Positions 25,060 through 40,000 of a stretch of 64,000 nucleotides of DNA are shown one piece after another (within the stretch, counting starts at the first letter, position 1; each line of letters begins with the position of its first letter). The translations under genes were made by a program, and so were the position numbers. The stretch is from Sceloporus undulatus. Lineage: Eukaryota; Chordata; Lepidosauria; Squamata; Phrynosomatidae. Location of the stretch: NCBI RefSeq assembly GCF_019175285.1, contig NC_056523.1, positions 183,103,130-183,167,129 on the forward strand, written 5' to 3'. Under the pieces are notes generated by a model. The model worked only from the letters and a program-made list of their open reading frames with translations, was not told the origin of the DNA and made no database searches.

Positions 25060-28000
25060 NNNNNNNNNNAACTTTATTTATAAAGCTCTGCATCTAACCA
25101 TTAATCAAAATATGCCAGCAAATATTTTCATATTGTGGCAAGATTGTTTTATAGAAATGCATTTTGCAATGTTCTTTCTGTTTGAAGAGTGCTTCACTCA
25201 ATGAACTTTCAGATCTTACTCAGTCAGCCAAGACTAGACTGGCAACTGTCAGCTAGAGGACTTTTTCTGCAGCTGCTCCTAGATTGTGGAATGACCTGCC
25301 AGAAGAGATTTGACAGCTGAACATGCTGTCCAAATTGAAAACAGCTTTGAAGACCAGTTTCTTCCAGCAGACATATCTAGATGATTTTAAATCGTGAATT
25401 TTAAATGATGAATTTTAAGTGTGGGTCATTTAATATCTCCATGCACAAAGACCAGTTTCCTATGCCTTTGTGCACTAATGACCATCATTAAAACTGGACC
25501 TGCAACTTCATCTCCATACACAAAGGATTTGTAATTTGAATTGACATCCTCATATACCAATGGCATATATATGTCTGTCCCTGGCTTCCACTCCACCAAA
25601 GGCATCTGAAGACTTAAACTGAAGTCTACAGAAGCTCATGCTGTCATTTTCTTTCTTTCAGTCTCAAAGGTGCTACATGATCACTCTACATACCCATTTT
25701 AATATGTGTACCTCTTATTGTCATTTTAAATTGATGTGCTTTTTAACAGATGTGTTTTAACTGATGTTGTTCATCTGTTCAATGTTGTTGTTTCTTGCCT
25801 CAATCCATGGAAGGGGAGGAGGGATAATGAATTTATTTTATTGTGTTATATGTTTTGATGTAAGCCACCTCGATCTTGCTGAAGAGGCAGGATAGAAATA
25901 ATAATAATCATAATACTAATAATGGATCGAGGTGGCAATAAATAAATAAATACATTGATTAAGTTCTCCTTTCTCTGTTCAATACCCATCAAGCATAATT
26001 TGAATAAATAATAACCATCTCCCACACTACAACAGGTCCTCTAGCTGTCAGTCTGTGGTTGGTTGTGACCTATATGGCTTAGATGCAGGTTGTCTGGCTC
26101 TACCAACTTCACAGGTTTGGCTGGTGGGGACAAAAGATGGGGGCTTCTTGGTGGCTGCCCATAGGCTTTGCAAATCTCTCATTAGTGAAGGTAGAATGCC
26201 ACCCTCCTTGCTGTCCTTCCATCAGCAGGTGAAGTCTTTTTTATTCAGGCAGTCTTTTTAGAACAGAAGGCTTATAAGCAGAGGGATTTACTATTTTAAC
26301 TGTACTATTTTAAGCAGTACCAGTTTCGTTGTATTGTTTTTAAAATGCTTTTATCATTTTAAAGTGCTATTAATTTGATTCGATTTGAATGTTGACCTTT
26401 CATATACTTTTTAGATATATTGTATTCATTTCAATTTGTAATCCCCTGAGTCCCAGTTTTGGGGGAAAGGTGGGGAACAAATAAATATGATGATGATGGT
26501 GGTGGTGGTGGTGATGATAATGACAACAATGATGATTATACATTAAAATGAATGGTGTGTCTGCTTATCTGTTTGAGAAGACTTTTAACAAGTAAATTGA
26601 ATCCAGTCACTGAAAAATAATATAATCCTTCCTGTTCTTGTTTACCAAAGTATAATGAAAAGGGGGAAAATCCATGAAAAAACCCAGCTCAGTAGTATTT
26701 AAAACTAAAGCTTTTTGTTAATTATTTTTAGCAGAATCAAAAGGCAAGCTCTTTTCAGTAGTGATTTAGGGCCTAAAAGGTGAATGGGGCCAGCCTGGAA
26801 AAGTGAGAGTAACTAGTGATCTGCTGCATTGGGATCATTCATGTGTCTAGTTTAAGAAGCACTGCGCTTACTCTTAGTTGGCTTAGTTCACTCTGAGGGA
26901 TGCCAACATAACTCATTATTATGTCTGCCTGTATGGGGATATCCCTCCATACTCGGAACAACACCAACAATATCTTGACAAAAGGCAGGCTTGTGATTAA
27001 CATCGGCAATTTTTTCCCTTCTGTATGATTTTTAACACCTTTGCCTAATGAAGAAGCCATATAGCTTTGAAAGTTTCTGTCATGTATTTTATGTATTTTG
27101 GTTGTTCCAATAAAAGTTTTTGTCTCCAGTCCAACCTGTTGCAGTGGGAGAAAAATGAAACACTTTGCAAGAGATTGACACTGCCTACCTATTAAAAATT
27201 CAGGCTCATCCTCCCTTAGTGAAATTTTCCTTCAATCTCAAAATGTCCAGCATTGCAGAGAGACTCTGAATATAACTCACACCCAGAATTGTTACCTTTG
27301 CTGCATTTGCATTACTTTGCTCACTTTTCCTGCCCTTTTTGTTGGGTGCCTAAACTGCATTTCTAAATGCTTCCTTGAAGTTTTAGATTACTGTAATGCT
27401 AAAATTTGGGAAAAGTAGGAAAATTTCATCAGGGGGCAGATTTTTTATCCTTTCTTCCCCTCTCATAGTTGCACCCCCACACTGTACACTACATGTCTCT
27501 TTATTCAGCCTCTATAAGTTGGACATGTTGCGTATTTGACAAACCCAGTAATGACCATGATGGCATCATGATAGGCATCTTAACTTCAAAATTTAGCACA
27601 CATTTCCTTCAACCTAGGGCTCATCAGACTTGCTGGACTGCATCCCTCTTCTTCCACAAACAACACACCTAGTGTTGATGGAGGCATTTGTCATGGATTA
27701 TATCTGAAGAATGGTTAGTTGAGGAAAGTTGACTTAGTGCTACACTACTCAATAAACCTGTTGTTAGAATTTTTATGCTACATTCAGTTGATGGCTAACA
27801 ACAGGTAGATTTGCATCTGGGATTCTAATGAGAAAGATCAGAATAACCCAGTAACTGTGTTTAGATATTGCCATACTGCAATACCTAAACACACAGTACT
27901 GGAAACCGGGCAAGTAGAGAAAATCTTAAAGAGCAAAGATATAACTTATTTTCTTGGATTTGAAATCCCCAAATCCTCCAGCCAACATGGCTTAATGCTA

Positions 28001-31000
28001 TATTTATAGACATTTAGTAGCTGAACTGTGGAATGAGTTTTAATAAAGGCTGTTCTTTCAGAACACACTTGTGCTGCCTCTGTTATCCTGCCCTTAGGTT
28101 TTCAGGAGTTTCAAGACTATTTTTGTGCATTATATGCTTGCTGTGTCCTGCTCTTGTTCTGTTACAGAAAATAAACCACCCTGGTAACAATCTCTTACCT
28201 TCAGTTGCCTATTGGCCACCTTGAAGGCCAGTTCGGTGACGCTACCAGCAGCCCAGCGTGCCGCATTGCTGGAATGCAGCTCATTCCAAATGGTATCACT
28301 GTCCACCTGGAGACAGGAGGAGATGACCAAGAGGTTATCCTGCACTGCATCTTCAAGGCAGACCTAATGCTAACACTTCTACATCCAGCCAATGACATCC
28401 CAAACCCTAAATTGGCAATATTCACATCTACATCTGTATAGTTCAACCACAGCATGGAAGGCTGTAGAGAACCAACGGAAAAGCCACTGGAGAGAGAGAA
28501 ATGGGTTGAGAAGACTCATCTCCAAGCACAAACCCATCCTCAGGTCCACTGAGTGCTTTGGGTGTAAGTCATTTTTCAAACAACTTTCCCTATGGACTTA
28601 ACAGGGAAAACATCCTTCAAGCAAGAAATAACATTGCAGGATTGTTGTGCAAGCCAGTAAGGACGGCACAGCACTTTACATGTGACAAGTGCTCCTTAAT
28701 GAAAATATATGATGCTATAGATGGGAGGCGGCATTGCCCCTAATGCATCAAAATTTCATGGGGTTCCCAAAGACACCAACCCCAAGGGCCATGCTCTGGC
28801 CGTGTGTGAATTGTTAAAGCACATTCCCCTCTAGCCAACATGGGTAGAGGAAAAGGTGGCAGAGAGAAGATAAATAATCGGTTCTTGTTACCTTCTCAGT
28901 TCTGTTTGATTCCTCAGCCTCCCCCCCCCCCACCCTCCCAACATCTTGGTTTGATCAGAAACACGTCATCGACAAAGAAACGGAAAACCTCAAAGATTCT
29001 CTTCTGATCAAGTCCATGTGTGAGCAGAACACCCCCCCACCCCCACACACTTCTGCCTTACCGCTCCAGGCGTGCGCTCGCTCTCCCTCTTTCTCTCCGG
29101 GTGCAGGGGAGCAGGGGGGGAAGAGAGGCAGCAAGGCCCATCCATAAGGATAGGGGAAGGGAAAGGGAGGAAGATACACAGATCAAGAGAAAGAGAGTAA
29201 AAGGGTTAAGAGAAGGAGAACAGGGGTGGGCTGGGAGGCAGCATCCTGGAAAAAATAGAGGAACAGAAAAAAGAAAGAGAGAGAGAGAGAAAAAGGCACT
29301 CAAGAAGGTGATGAGCGAAAGTGAACATGGCAGAGAGTCTAGAGGGGAGGGGGAACATGAAAGATAGAAAGAAGTTGGGACTGGGGAGATCCCTCCTCCT
29401 TCAAACTAATCCTAGTCCCACCCTGTATCACCAAATCCTAACAGGCCAAGGCTGCTAAGCAGAGAAGGGAGACCCAATAATAAGGAATGACTGTGGATGA
29501 CCCCATGAGCTGCCACATGAAAAGAACTGCTTTTTGGAAACTATGGAAGGTAGGTCTAGTTCTCACCAAGATGTAAAGCTGCATCTGGTCTGTATGACTT
29601 CACACTGTAGGCAAGAGCTTACATGAGAAAATTCTTCTTAATCTCTGTATTTCTAATGCGAAAAACTAGATAGCTGGGAAACGTCTAGGCTAGGATCTCT
29701 GTCCTTGACTTTCAGTTTTCAGTTTTCTGTGTCAACAGATACATTTAGAGAGTCATTCTGCCATGTGAACCCACCAACTCCTTTCTAACATGATACTGGT
29801 CAAACACAGGTTTATCATGGAACAGGCTGATATCCATGGGGTGGACAGATGGGAGACCTGGCCAGCCCAAAAACCCCTTGACTTCTCTCTCCAGAGGAAG
29901 GATGGACTGGCCACCAATCTCACTGGCCTTGTGCACATATTTATTTCCCATTTAATAATGTATTTACACTTCATCTGCTTTACATTGTACTACCTGACTA
30001 CATTCATTATACTTAGGCCATGTCAAAACAAAGCTTATGACTATGGCCTTGGAGAAAAGCATTATGTGGTTTCATACTACATACATATAATATTATGACT
30101 CTACTTGCCTATGAAATCCTGGTGTTTGTAGTTTGATGAGGCACCTGAGAGATCTCTGGCTGAGATAACTAAGTTTTTGGTTGCCTTGTGCCTTCCATCA
30201 ATCTCCAACTTGTTGGTCCTAAGGCCAACTATGATTCTATGATTCATCCTGCAATTATTTCAGCAATATTTCTTCAGAGGAGGATTATCATTACTTTCTC
30301 TAAGGCTGAGTATGATTTCCTGAAGGTCATTCAGTTGGTTTCCATGTCCAAGTAGGGATTTGAACCCTACTCTTGCAGAGTCCTAGTCCAGCACCCAAAC
30401 CACTATACCGCACTGGCTCTCAAGCATTCTAAGCACTCCACCATAAATTGCAAATCCCAGGAGTCCATAGACGGTTGCCATGGCAGTTAAAGTGGAACCA
30501 TAGTGTCATAACTGTGAAGTGTGAAAGGCCCCTGGTATCGGATGAGCCAAACAACTGGTTTTGTTTTGGAAATATTTTGACTGAACAAGACAGTTTGGGT
30601 AGAACTCCTGATTGTGGGTAGATATCAATAGTACATGTAGGCCTTGGAAATGAATTTTATAATAACTGTATGGTCCAGTTGCATGAATGTGCACAGAAGC
30701 CTCTGACAGGTTCCAAGATCACAGGTACTGCTAGCTTGTGCTAGAGAAGTATCTATGAGTGTGTCAGAACTTAACAAATAGTTGAAGGCAGGAAAAAGAA
30801 GCTGCGGCCTCCCTTTGCGGTTCTCATCAACCTAACCAGCACAGGTTGGGGATGGTGAGACTTGTTAGGCAAAGATCTCACTAGACCAGGGACGTAGCCA
30901 GGGTTTTAGGAAGGGAGGGTCCAGACTAAGTGCCACCATTATAATGGGGCTTGGGCGCGGCAGCGCAGCAGCATGCACCATTCATTTTTCTAATGGAAGG

Positions 31001-34000
31001 GGGGGGTCCGGACCCCAAGAACCCCCCCCCCACTGGCTACGTCCCTGCCTAGACCCTGGTTTATATTCCCACAGAGGTTGCTCTGTCAAGAGGAGCAGGA
31101 TGAAGAGAAAGCTACAGAGCTGAGTAGAGACTTAGGGGAAATAGCTGTGCTTTCATGGGAACAGCAGACAATTAATTCTGTCTCCTTCTCTCCTTAACTG
31201 AGAGAGGCCTTCTCATATAATAACCCATTTTGTAAGAGGAGGCATACTTTTGAATCAAAGTCTGCACTTGAGCAAACTAGGGAGGCTGACAATTTATGTG
31301 AAGGAAAAGCCACATATCAAAGGCTGAGGAATGTTGATCTCTGACTCTGTAGAGGCACCCAGGATAAAGGGACCTCGATACAAATAATGCTTTTTCCGTA
31401 AAACTGAAACCAAAGAGGTCCAAGGTTCAGTCCACTCTCTTCTCTGCACTCTCCACCTGTCTGCAACAGCCCAGTTACTCCAGGCCTGGTTTAGACTACT
31501 GGCTATCCTGGTTAGAGGGAGACAGGCCAAAAGTCTGGAATAGTTTTTGCCACCTTCACAGTATTCCTGTATGTGTTGCAGCTAGGTGCTTCCTCCATTT
31601 CCTGCTAGTCTAGCACACAAAACTACCACATCACTCCTGGTTGTGGGGTATAGATTTTAGGAGAGCATCTGACAGAAGGAAGCTTACCCCAACTCCACCA
31701 CAGGGCAGCATGACAAACATCCGCTGGGACAGGATTCCTGCAAGAAAGTGAGAAAGAGAAAGTCAGGGTTTCCAGATCTCAGCGTCTGGATCAACTTCTC
31801 CATTCCTCAGGGTGAAGGAGAGGAATCTCAGACTGAGAACATTGCCTTATATGGGTTTGTTAGACTTGGAGTTTTACCTGTGGTCAATATTTAATGCATC
31901 ATGGTTAATGGCTCCACCAGGGATTACCCCTTGCAATATGACCCATGTGATATCATCTGAGCCCATTCTCTGTGACATCACAAGGGGCCATCCCTAAATC
32001 TCATAGTCTGATGCAGAAATGTCAGGGTCAGTGATAGTCCTGGCCTGCCAGTTCTAGTTATAGAAGAAAGCATATGTGAACAACACATTATGTGGGATGC
32101 GGTGAATGGGAGCATATAGGAATGACACATTAAGTGCATAGCAACATAACAAAATATAGATCAATTTAACTGGTGTGGCTTCCCTCCCAGAATTCTGGCA
32201 ATTGTAGCCCTGCAAAAGAGCCAAAGCAAAAAACCTTTAGCATCTTCATAATGGTACAATTCTCAAGATTCTCCAAGGAAAACCTTCATGGGTAAGAGAG
32301 TTTTCAATGGGTGTTCATGGATACACAATTCAGGATTACGCCTTCCAGATGTGCACAGCTAAAATCCCCATAATTCCTGTCCATTGGTCACGCTGTTTGG
32401 TGCACATGGCAGTTGCTTTTCAAAACATCAGAAGAGCCTTCAGGTTGCCCACCCCCACACTATGTGATTGTAAATAAATGAGCTTTAGGGGAAGGGTGTA
32501 CATGGGAAACTCCAGCTCTAACTTCCTCTGCTTGAACAAGCATGGGAAGGCAGCGGCAGCCAGGAACAGTTTCTCTGCCTGTGTGGCCAAAGCAGAAGAG
32601 TGGAAATGGCATTTAAAAAAATAATTTGCTACATAGCTGATTGCAAAGGACCCCCCAATAGGTCATTATCATTGCCACTCCTATCCCAATTGCCCCCAGG
32701 CCTTGTCCCCAGAGAGTAATTCACTCATTGTATTAGTCATTATTTTTCCATAACTTTTTTTTAGAAGTCGGGAATCTATCTTAATTTTCATTAAAAGAAA
32801 TCTAACATTTTTTGGGGGGTGATACCCCTCTATAAGGACCTAAGTACCCTGAAGGCACCAGATACGCATCTGATCTTGGAAGCTAAGAGGGGTCAAGCCC
32901 TAGTTAGCACTGGGATGGGAGACTGCTAATGGATACTAGGTGCTGTGTAGGCTATACTTGACAGGCGGGAATTGGCCAAACTGCTTCTGAGTATTCCTTG
33001 CATAAGAAAACCTTATGAAATTCAGGAGTCACCATAAGCTGAAAGGTGACATGAAGGAACATACACCACACAACTCAACATACTGTATCCTGAGAAAACC
33101 TTTCAGTAGTGCGAAAGGGCCTTTGTTTTTTACCATGAGCGAAACAACTTAGTTTTATTTTGTAAAATATTCTGACTGAACCACATAGGTGTGTGTGTGT
33201 GTGTGTGCGTGTGTGTGTGTGTGCATCTCTCTCTCTCTCTCTCTCTCACCATAATGTTTGTTGAGAATTCCTAATTATGGTAGAAATCAAAAGTTTATGC
33301 AGGATGAATTTCTGGAATGACTGCTTGGCCTTGTTGCACTGATGGGCGTAAAAGATTTTGAAAAGTTCCAGGGTCAGATGCTTTTAGTTTGTGCTGGAGA
33401 CCTGTCTATGAGTGTGTCAAACCTTATAGGGGGAAAAGTCAAGAATAAAGGTGAATAGGTACAACAAAGTAATGATATTACCAATCATTATATTATTTGC
33501 AAAAGGACTGTCATTGTGCCCCTGTTCTCAGAAAAGTAATACTTTTCTGGTATTGTTGTTACTTGTGACACATTATATCCAAGCCCTGAGCTAAAGGGAT
33601 CACTGCACATGGACAGGGTACACAAGAGACATAGATGTTTATCACACTATGCTCTTAAAGAGGTACTATTCCAGTGTGACTCCTCTAGCAGCCTCCTGTT
33701 GCATGCTGGGATTGGCAGTTTTAAGGAGCTGAACTTCTCTGCCTGAGAATTCTAAATACCCCTCCTTAAAACTGCCAATCCCAGCATGCAACAGGAGGCA
33801 GCTAGAGGAGTCACACTGGAATAGTACCTCTTTAAGAGCTCGTCTGATAAACACCATATTTAAAGGTACAGCCATGTTTTCAAGGGCCTCTCATCTGAAT
33901 AGCCACAATACCTGAGGGACATTTTGTGAAGCATAACCTCCAAATATAAAACAATAATATTAAAAGCATTTCCCAGTTCATCACACCTGAATGACTATTT

Positions 34001-37000
34001 CCAATTTGTAGACTCGGCAACATTCCAGTGGGTGGCATTTCTTCCTTCCCAGAACAAATGGCTGGGGCTCAGTCCTCCATCTTTCACTTTGGGACTTACA
34101 GAGGATGGTCTTCAGTGGAGCTTATCTGGAGAAGTGTTTGTGGAAGAGGGGGCTGATAACCTTGCATGTACCTAGGTCTAGTAGGTGAGAGCTGGTGTTG
34201 CTTTGGCTCCTACCTGCCAATTTCCCATTGTCCAGTTTCAGGCGGCTGAGGGGGTTGGTGCCATACAACAGCACATGACGCTCAGTGTGAACAGACTGCA
34301 GCTCTTCCAAAGTGGCCTTGCGCCCCCGGAGACACTGACAGAGAGACAAATCCGGGTAAGTCAAGAGAGCCAAATCTCACTATCAAGGCTTTTCAATGAT
34401 TGTGGAAGACAAATTTGTGAGATTCTAGGATGCCCACCAAGATGATACAGAGAACTTTATACCAGGGAAAATGGACACTTCTCTAAGGCTGAGGTTCAGG
34501 ATACAGTTGGCCATCTGTATGCACGGATTCTTTATCCATGGTATTCAAGCATCCATGGCTTGAAATATTCCAAAAAGCAAACCTTTATTTTGCCATTTTA
34601 TATCAGGGACAACATTTTACAATCCATTATATTTAACGAACATCCATAGATTTTGGTATCCACAGGAGGTCTTGGAACCAAACCCCAGGGGATTCCAATG
34701 ACTCATTGTATTGGCATCTTGGCTTCCAAACAATTTTGTTGTGCCCTAAACATTGTAGGAGTTGAGGCTCCCTCTACATTGTTTCATCTCTTCTTCTCAA
34801 GAGCCAGGGCCACTTAAATAAGCAGACATGAGGCAAAAATGAAATTGGGCAGAGTGATAGTTTAGGGCAGGGGTAGGCAACCTTTTTGAGCCGGGGGCCG
34901 GGTTGCTGTCCCTCAGACAACTGGGGGGCCGAAGCCAAAAAATAAATAATTAAATATTTTTTTTTTAAAAAAATTAAATATATAAATAAACCAGGACAAA
35001 TGTAGGACAAAATTTTCAAATGGAAGACACTTTTTTTAAAAAAATGGAGGACATGTGAAAAAAATTACTGATTCTTTAAAAAATGTTAATATAAATGCAT
35101 GTTTCTGAGGCTTCTATAGACAATTGCCCCCCAAAGGCCCCAGCGGCAATCGGTGGCAGGACCAGGCCGGGGGCCGGTCCCAAGGCCTTGCCGGGCCGCA
35201 TCCGGCCCGCGGGCCGCAGGTTGCCTACCCCTGGTTTAGGGTGTCCTTCACACTACAAAATTATGACATTATGATTCCACTGTAACCACCAATTATCATC
35301 TTCCTCATATTCCTCATCATCATTTCTATCCTCTCTTTCTTCCCAAAGTGGGAGACATACAACAGCTTACAATTTAAAAGAACAATAAATACAATGTTCA
35401 CACAAGCATACAAAAAATTAAAATTAAAATAGGATTAAATTATTCACAGTATTAAAATAATTCAAACCTCAAATTAAAATAATAAATGCTACTTAAAAAG
35501 AAAAAACTTAAAAACAGCTCAGTTTAAAACAATACAGCATTCTCTAACTCATTATTTTAAAACTTTCTGTTTTAATAAAAAGGAATATATAAGGATTTTG
35601 CGGGAACAAAAAAGATTTCGCCTGCTGACCATTCTGGCATCCCTAGGAAGGCATTTCCAGAGTCATTGAGATGGTGCTTACACAGCTTACATAGGTCTGC
35701 TTTGGGTTCTCCATTCTAAACATACATCTGAGGAAGTAGACTCAAGTCTACAAAACCCATGCAACCAACTTCTTTCAGTTAGTCTAAAAGGTGCCACAAG
35801 ATCCCTTTGCATACTGATTTTCCAGACTAACACAGCTATATCTTTGAATTCTACCAAAGTATGTTACATTAGTCCAAATGGAATGTAACTCAGGGCCTGA
35901 ACAGCCAGGACAAAATAAGGCTGCTTCAGGTCACTTTGGAGGTATGCTGCTTAAATGACACTAGTCCTTAGGACTGGAGTGTGGCTTTGGCGTGGCTTCC
36001 GGCCACTTAGGACACATGCATCATTTAAACAGCATACCTCCAAAGTGATCCGAAGCAGCTTTATTTTGGCCTGTCTGTTCAGGCCCTAAGACATGTAGCA
36101 ATTTGGCCAGATTTGGTGTCTCAAGGAACAGGTGCAGTTGGAGCACAAATTTTAAATGTGCAAAAGCATTCCTGGCCAATGCAGAAACCTGGGACTCCAG
36201 GTTCAAAGCTGAGTCCAGAAGTATCCTCAAACTGCAAACTTGTGTCTTCAAGGGGAGTATAACTCATCTAACACAGGCTGAATCCCTATTCCCTGTTCTG
36301 ACTGTTTAGAAGCACCTGTCTTATTTGGATTATGTTTCATACTGATATCAGGCACTGGTTTAGGACCAGGACAGCCTCCTTGGATTGGGGTGGAAAGGAG
36401 CAGTAGAGTTATGCATCATCCTCATATTGATGGCAATGCACCCCATAACTCCAGACAACTTCTCCCAGCAGTTTAGTGTATACATTAAGCAGCATGGGGG
36501 ACAAAACAGAACCCTAAAAGATCCCACAGGCCAATGACTGGAGAACCAACAGGAGCTCCCCAGCACCACCTTCTGGGTTCGCCCTTCCAGGTAAGAATTC
36601 TAGACACTGTAAAATAATGCACCCAACTCCTGTCCCAGCAAGGCAGTCCAGAAGGATACCATGGTTGATGGGATTGCAAGAGGCTGAGAGATCCAGCAAA
36701 ACCAAAAGGGGCACGCTCCCCCTTTCCAGTTCCTGTGTAGGTCATCCACCAAGGTAATCAAAGCTGTCCCCATCCCATAACCTGGCCCCAAACCAGATTG
36801 AAACAGATCTAGATAATCTGTTTCATTCAGACATCCTTGGAGCTGGAAAGCCACCACATGATCAAGTCAGTACCATGCCCAAATATGGTATGTTGGACAC
36901 TGGACAGTAATTACCCATTATAGAGGGATTTAGAGATGGCTTTTTCAACAAAGGTTACACAACTGCCTCCTTTAGGCAAGTTGGAGTGCTGCCTTGTTAT

Positions 37001-40000
37001 AAGGAGGCACTGACTACTCCCTTCACCCACTCAGCTAGTCCCACTCTGGCCTGTTTAATAAGCCAGAAAGGGCAAGAGTCTAGTACATATGTGGTGGCTC
37101 TTGCGTCTCCAAGGATTCTGTCTGCATCCTCAGGCTGTACAAATTAAAATGTACTCAATAACACTGGATAAACAGGAGCCAAGGTTACACCCACTGGAAC
37201 TGTATCAACTACAGTATCCAAGTTGGAGCAGATCTGATTGACTTTATCTGCAAAGTGTCATGTAAATTCTTCACAGTGGGTTATCGAGCAGTCTGCAATT
37301 TCTAATTGAAGACCAGTGTATAATAGACCTCTGAAAACTCAAAACAGATCTGCTTCTGGATGGCTGGTTACAGATGGGACAGACCCCTGGTTGTCATGCT
37401 GGCAGCAATATATATCTATTTTGCTGCCTGCACTGCTATGGAGTAGGCCATTATATAAGTTCTAACCTGTGTTTGGTCAGATTCATTGCAAGTCTTCTGC
37501 CAATATTGCTCCAGTCTCCATCTCATTCACTTCATTGTCACCAATTCCCTGGAGAGCCAGGGGGCTGGTTTGGCTCCACTCCACAAGAGAGGATGCTCAG
37601 GACAGATTGTGTCCACTACCCTGGTCTTTTCCCCATTTCAGACATGAGCCAGAGCTTTGACAGAATTGTCTGCTGAGGTGACAGAAAGATCCTGAAGAGC
37701 CATCAGGAATCCCTCTGGTTACATCAACCTCCTGGGCAAACCATCCTAATTCTTCACACACTCCCCCCCTCAAAGATTCTGCATCCCAGTGAGTCTGAAC
37801 ATGGCCAGCTACTTAACTTTCCATAACAACAGAACTGCTGAAAGTTCATCTACACCAAGATCACCATCACCCCATCTAGCACAGAAAACAAGGTCCAGAG
37901 TGTGCCCAGCAGTATGATTAGGGCCAGGTACCACTTGGGACAGACTAATGCTTGTCCTGGAGGCCATGAAGTCCTGAGCCACTTCCAAAAGGGCAGTCTC
38001 AGTATGGATGTTGACATCTCCAGCACTACTAGCCACAGAGACATTAACACCAACTATGAGACCACCTTGACAGGCTCAGAAAGGGAGACTGCTGAACATT
38101 GAGGTGGGTAGTACATCAACAGGATACCTATTTTGTTCTGGCTGCCCACCTTTAGATATACACATTCCAAACTTGCTCACTGCAGCACAGAACACCTGGT
38201 CAGGGGATGGACTCCCAATAGACCATTGCAACTCCACCTCCCCATTATCCAGGTCTTTCCTATTTCAGTACAGAAAAACCTGGCAGGTAGAGCTGAGAGA
38301 GAGAGAAATACCCCTCAGCCTCATGCAACAAAGTTAGTATGCTCACCCATGCCTCAATGGCATTTGTTTTTCCATTCAGTGATTTGACATTCAACAGCAG
38401 CATTTTGTACCCAGGGCAACTGTTTCCAAGGCTAGACATGCTATTTGACTTAGAATATTGTTTGGGGTCTGCCATGCCAACATCCCATGGCAACCTGGGA
38501 TGTGCAGTTTAGAGAATGGTCTTTAGAATCCCTCATCCAGGGATCTCCTCTGCTGCCTCTGGCCAAACTACAAACCCCAGGATTCCAGAGGATGCAGCCA
38601 GGCAGTTAAAGTGGGATCACAGTGCTATAACTGTGTAGTGTAAAAGACAACTTGGTAGCTTGGACTCACGCAATGCAAACTACTGGTAATTCTCCCAAAG
38701 GAGTGTCACTGCAATGTGCATGTCTTGTGTAAGAGCACTGCATAGGGTTGACAAGAAAACCATTTTTCGTGTGTCTTTTTCTGAAGCCTCCTCTCCACCC
38801 CACCCCCACCACCCGGCAAATTGGAATAACTTAAAATTATTTTAAAATAAAAATTGGATTATGGGACATTTTCTGACTGAATTATGAAAAAATGTTTACG
38901 AGAAAGTGTTCATAGATTTACTTCTTGCAAAAGTATTTTTAAAAACTGTGCAACATGAAAACTTTTATATAAGACAATGTACTCTATCTGATCATTGCAA
39001 TTCCTGATCTTGGTTTTATTTTCTCAATCATTTTTATGGGAATGAGTGTTTTATGCCTATCTGATGCTATAGAAAACTAGAGGAGAGAGTTATTATTTTC
39101 TAATGTTAATGGTTTCTTCCATTGTGGCTTTTATTTTTATTTATTTTTTGCCCCTAATAAACTGCCAAAACTAAAGAGGATTCTTAAAGCTGAGGACCTT
39201 GCATCTCCATTTATAACAATCCCCCTTTATATTTTTAAAATGTAATTATTGCCTGAAAAAGGGCACTTTTAATATACCAAATGTAATATTTGTATGCCAA
39301 AGAAAATTATATATATCCAAAGGGATCTTGCAGCATCTTTGAGTCTAACTGTGCAAAAGTAGTTGTCTCATAGACATTCTTCGACTTAAATCTACTTCAT
39401 CAAATGCAAGCAGAGAAGGCTGAATTGGCACTGCAGAAATAATGCAGTTGACACTGCTTTAACTGCCATGGTTCATTGCTACTTGTAGGTTGGGTTTTTT
39501 TTTTTGTGGCACCAGAGCTTTCTGCCAGGGAAGGCCAAAAATCCGACAAAACTACAGACCCCAGAATTCCATACTATTGAGCCATGCAGTTAAAGTGATG
39601 CCAAACTGTATTATTTCTACAGTGCAGATGCAGCCCTTTTCTACGAAAGCTTATGATACAAACCTCTTTTGCACAGTTAGGTCCAAAACACACTGCAGAA
39701 ATAATCCACTTTGAGATGGCTTTAACTGCTTGGGCTCAGTGCTGGGGAATCCTGAAAATTGTAGTTTATTGTGGCGCCAGAGCTCTCTGACAGAGAAAGC
39801 TAAATGTCTCACAAAATGACAGTTCTCAGAATTCCCTAGCACTGAGCCAGGGAAGTTAAAGCTGTCTCAAAGTGGATTATTTCTGCAGTGTGTTTTGGAT
39901 CTTAGTCTCAAAAGTGCTACAATATCTCTTTACATACTTATATTCCAGACTAACACAGTAAGGTCTCGGAAAAGTATACATAATATGTTTTAGGTTCTTA

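Larger units (their letters stand above)
23617..28198 (-). other. HDAC7 intron
   Basis: Contains a hAT-type remnant at 24320-24430, a palindromic element, an ATT microsatellite ending in an assembly gap, and two LINE 3' regions. The part from 27140 to 28190 looks unique. Confidence 0.6.
28307..31687 (-). other. HDAC7 intron
   Basis: Contains a purine-rich stretch at 29090-29400, a palindromic element split by a SINE (30016-30528), and a hAT element at 30887-31047. The remainder appears unique. Confidence 0.6.
31738..34213 (-). other. HDAC7 intron
   Basis: Contains a 5S-derived SINE, a GT/CT microsatellite at 33189-33248 and a long near-perfect palindrome at 33636-33853. The first kilobase holds only faint repeat traces. 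Confidence 0.6.

Noticed and set aside
29020-29367. Charged 115-residue plus-strand frame
   Set aside because: It lies in a purine-rich low-complexity tract; the composition explains the R/E/K run.
32838-33000. 5S rRNA gene
   Set aside because: The 5S-like part is diverged and passes straight into a SINE body, with two more such copies in the window, so it is a retroposon and not an rRNA gene.
36021-38493. Host gene encoding endonuclease or reverse transcriptase
   Set aside because: Pieces are in several frames with many breaks and match CR1/L2-type LINE ORF2, so it is a dead LINE.
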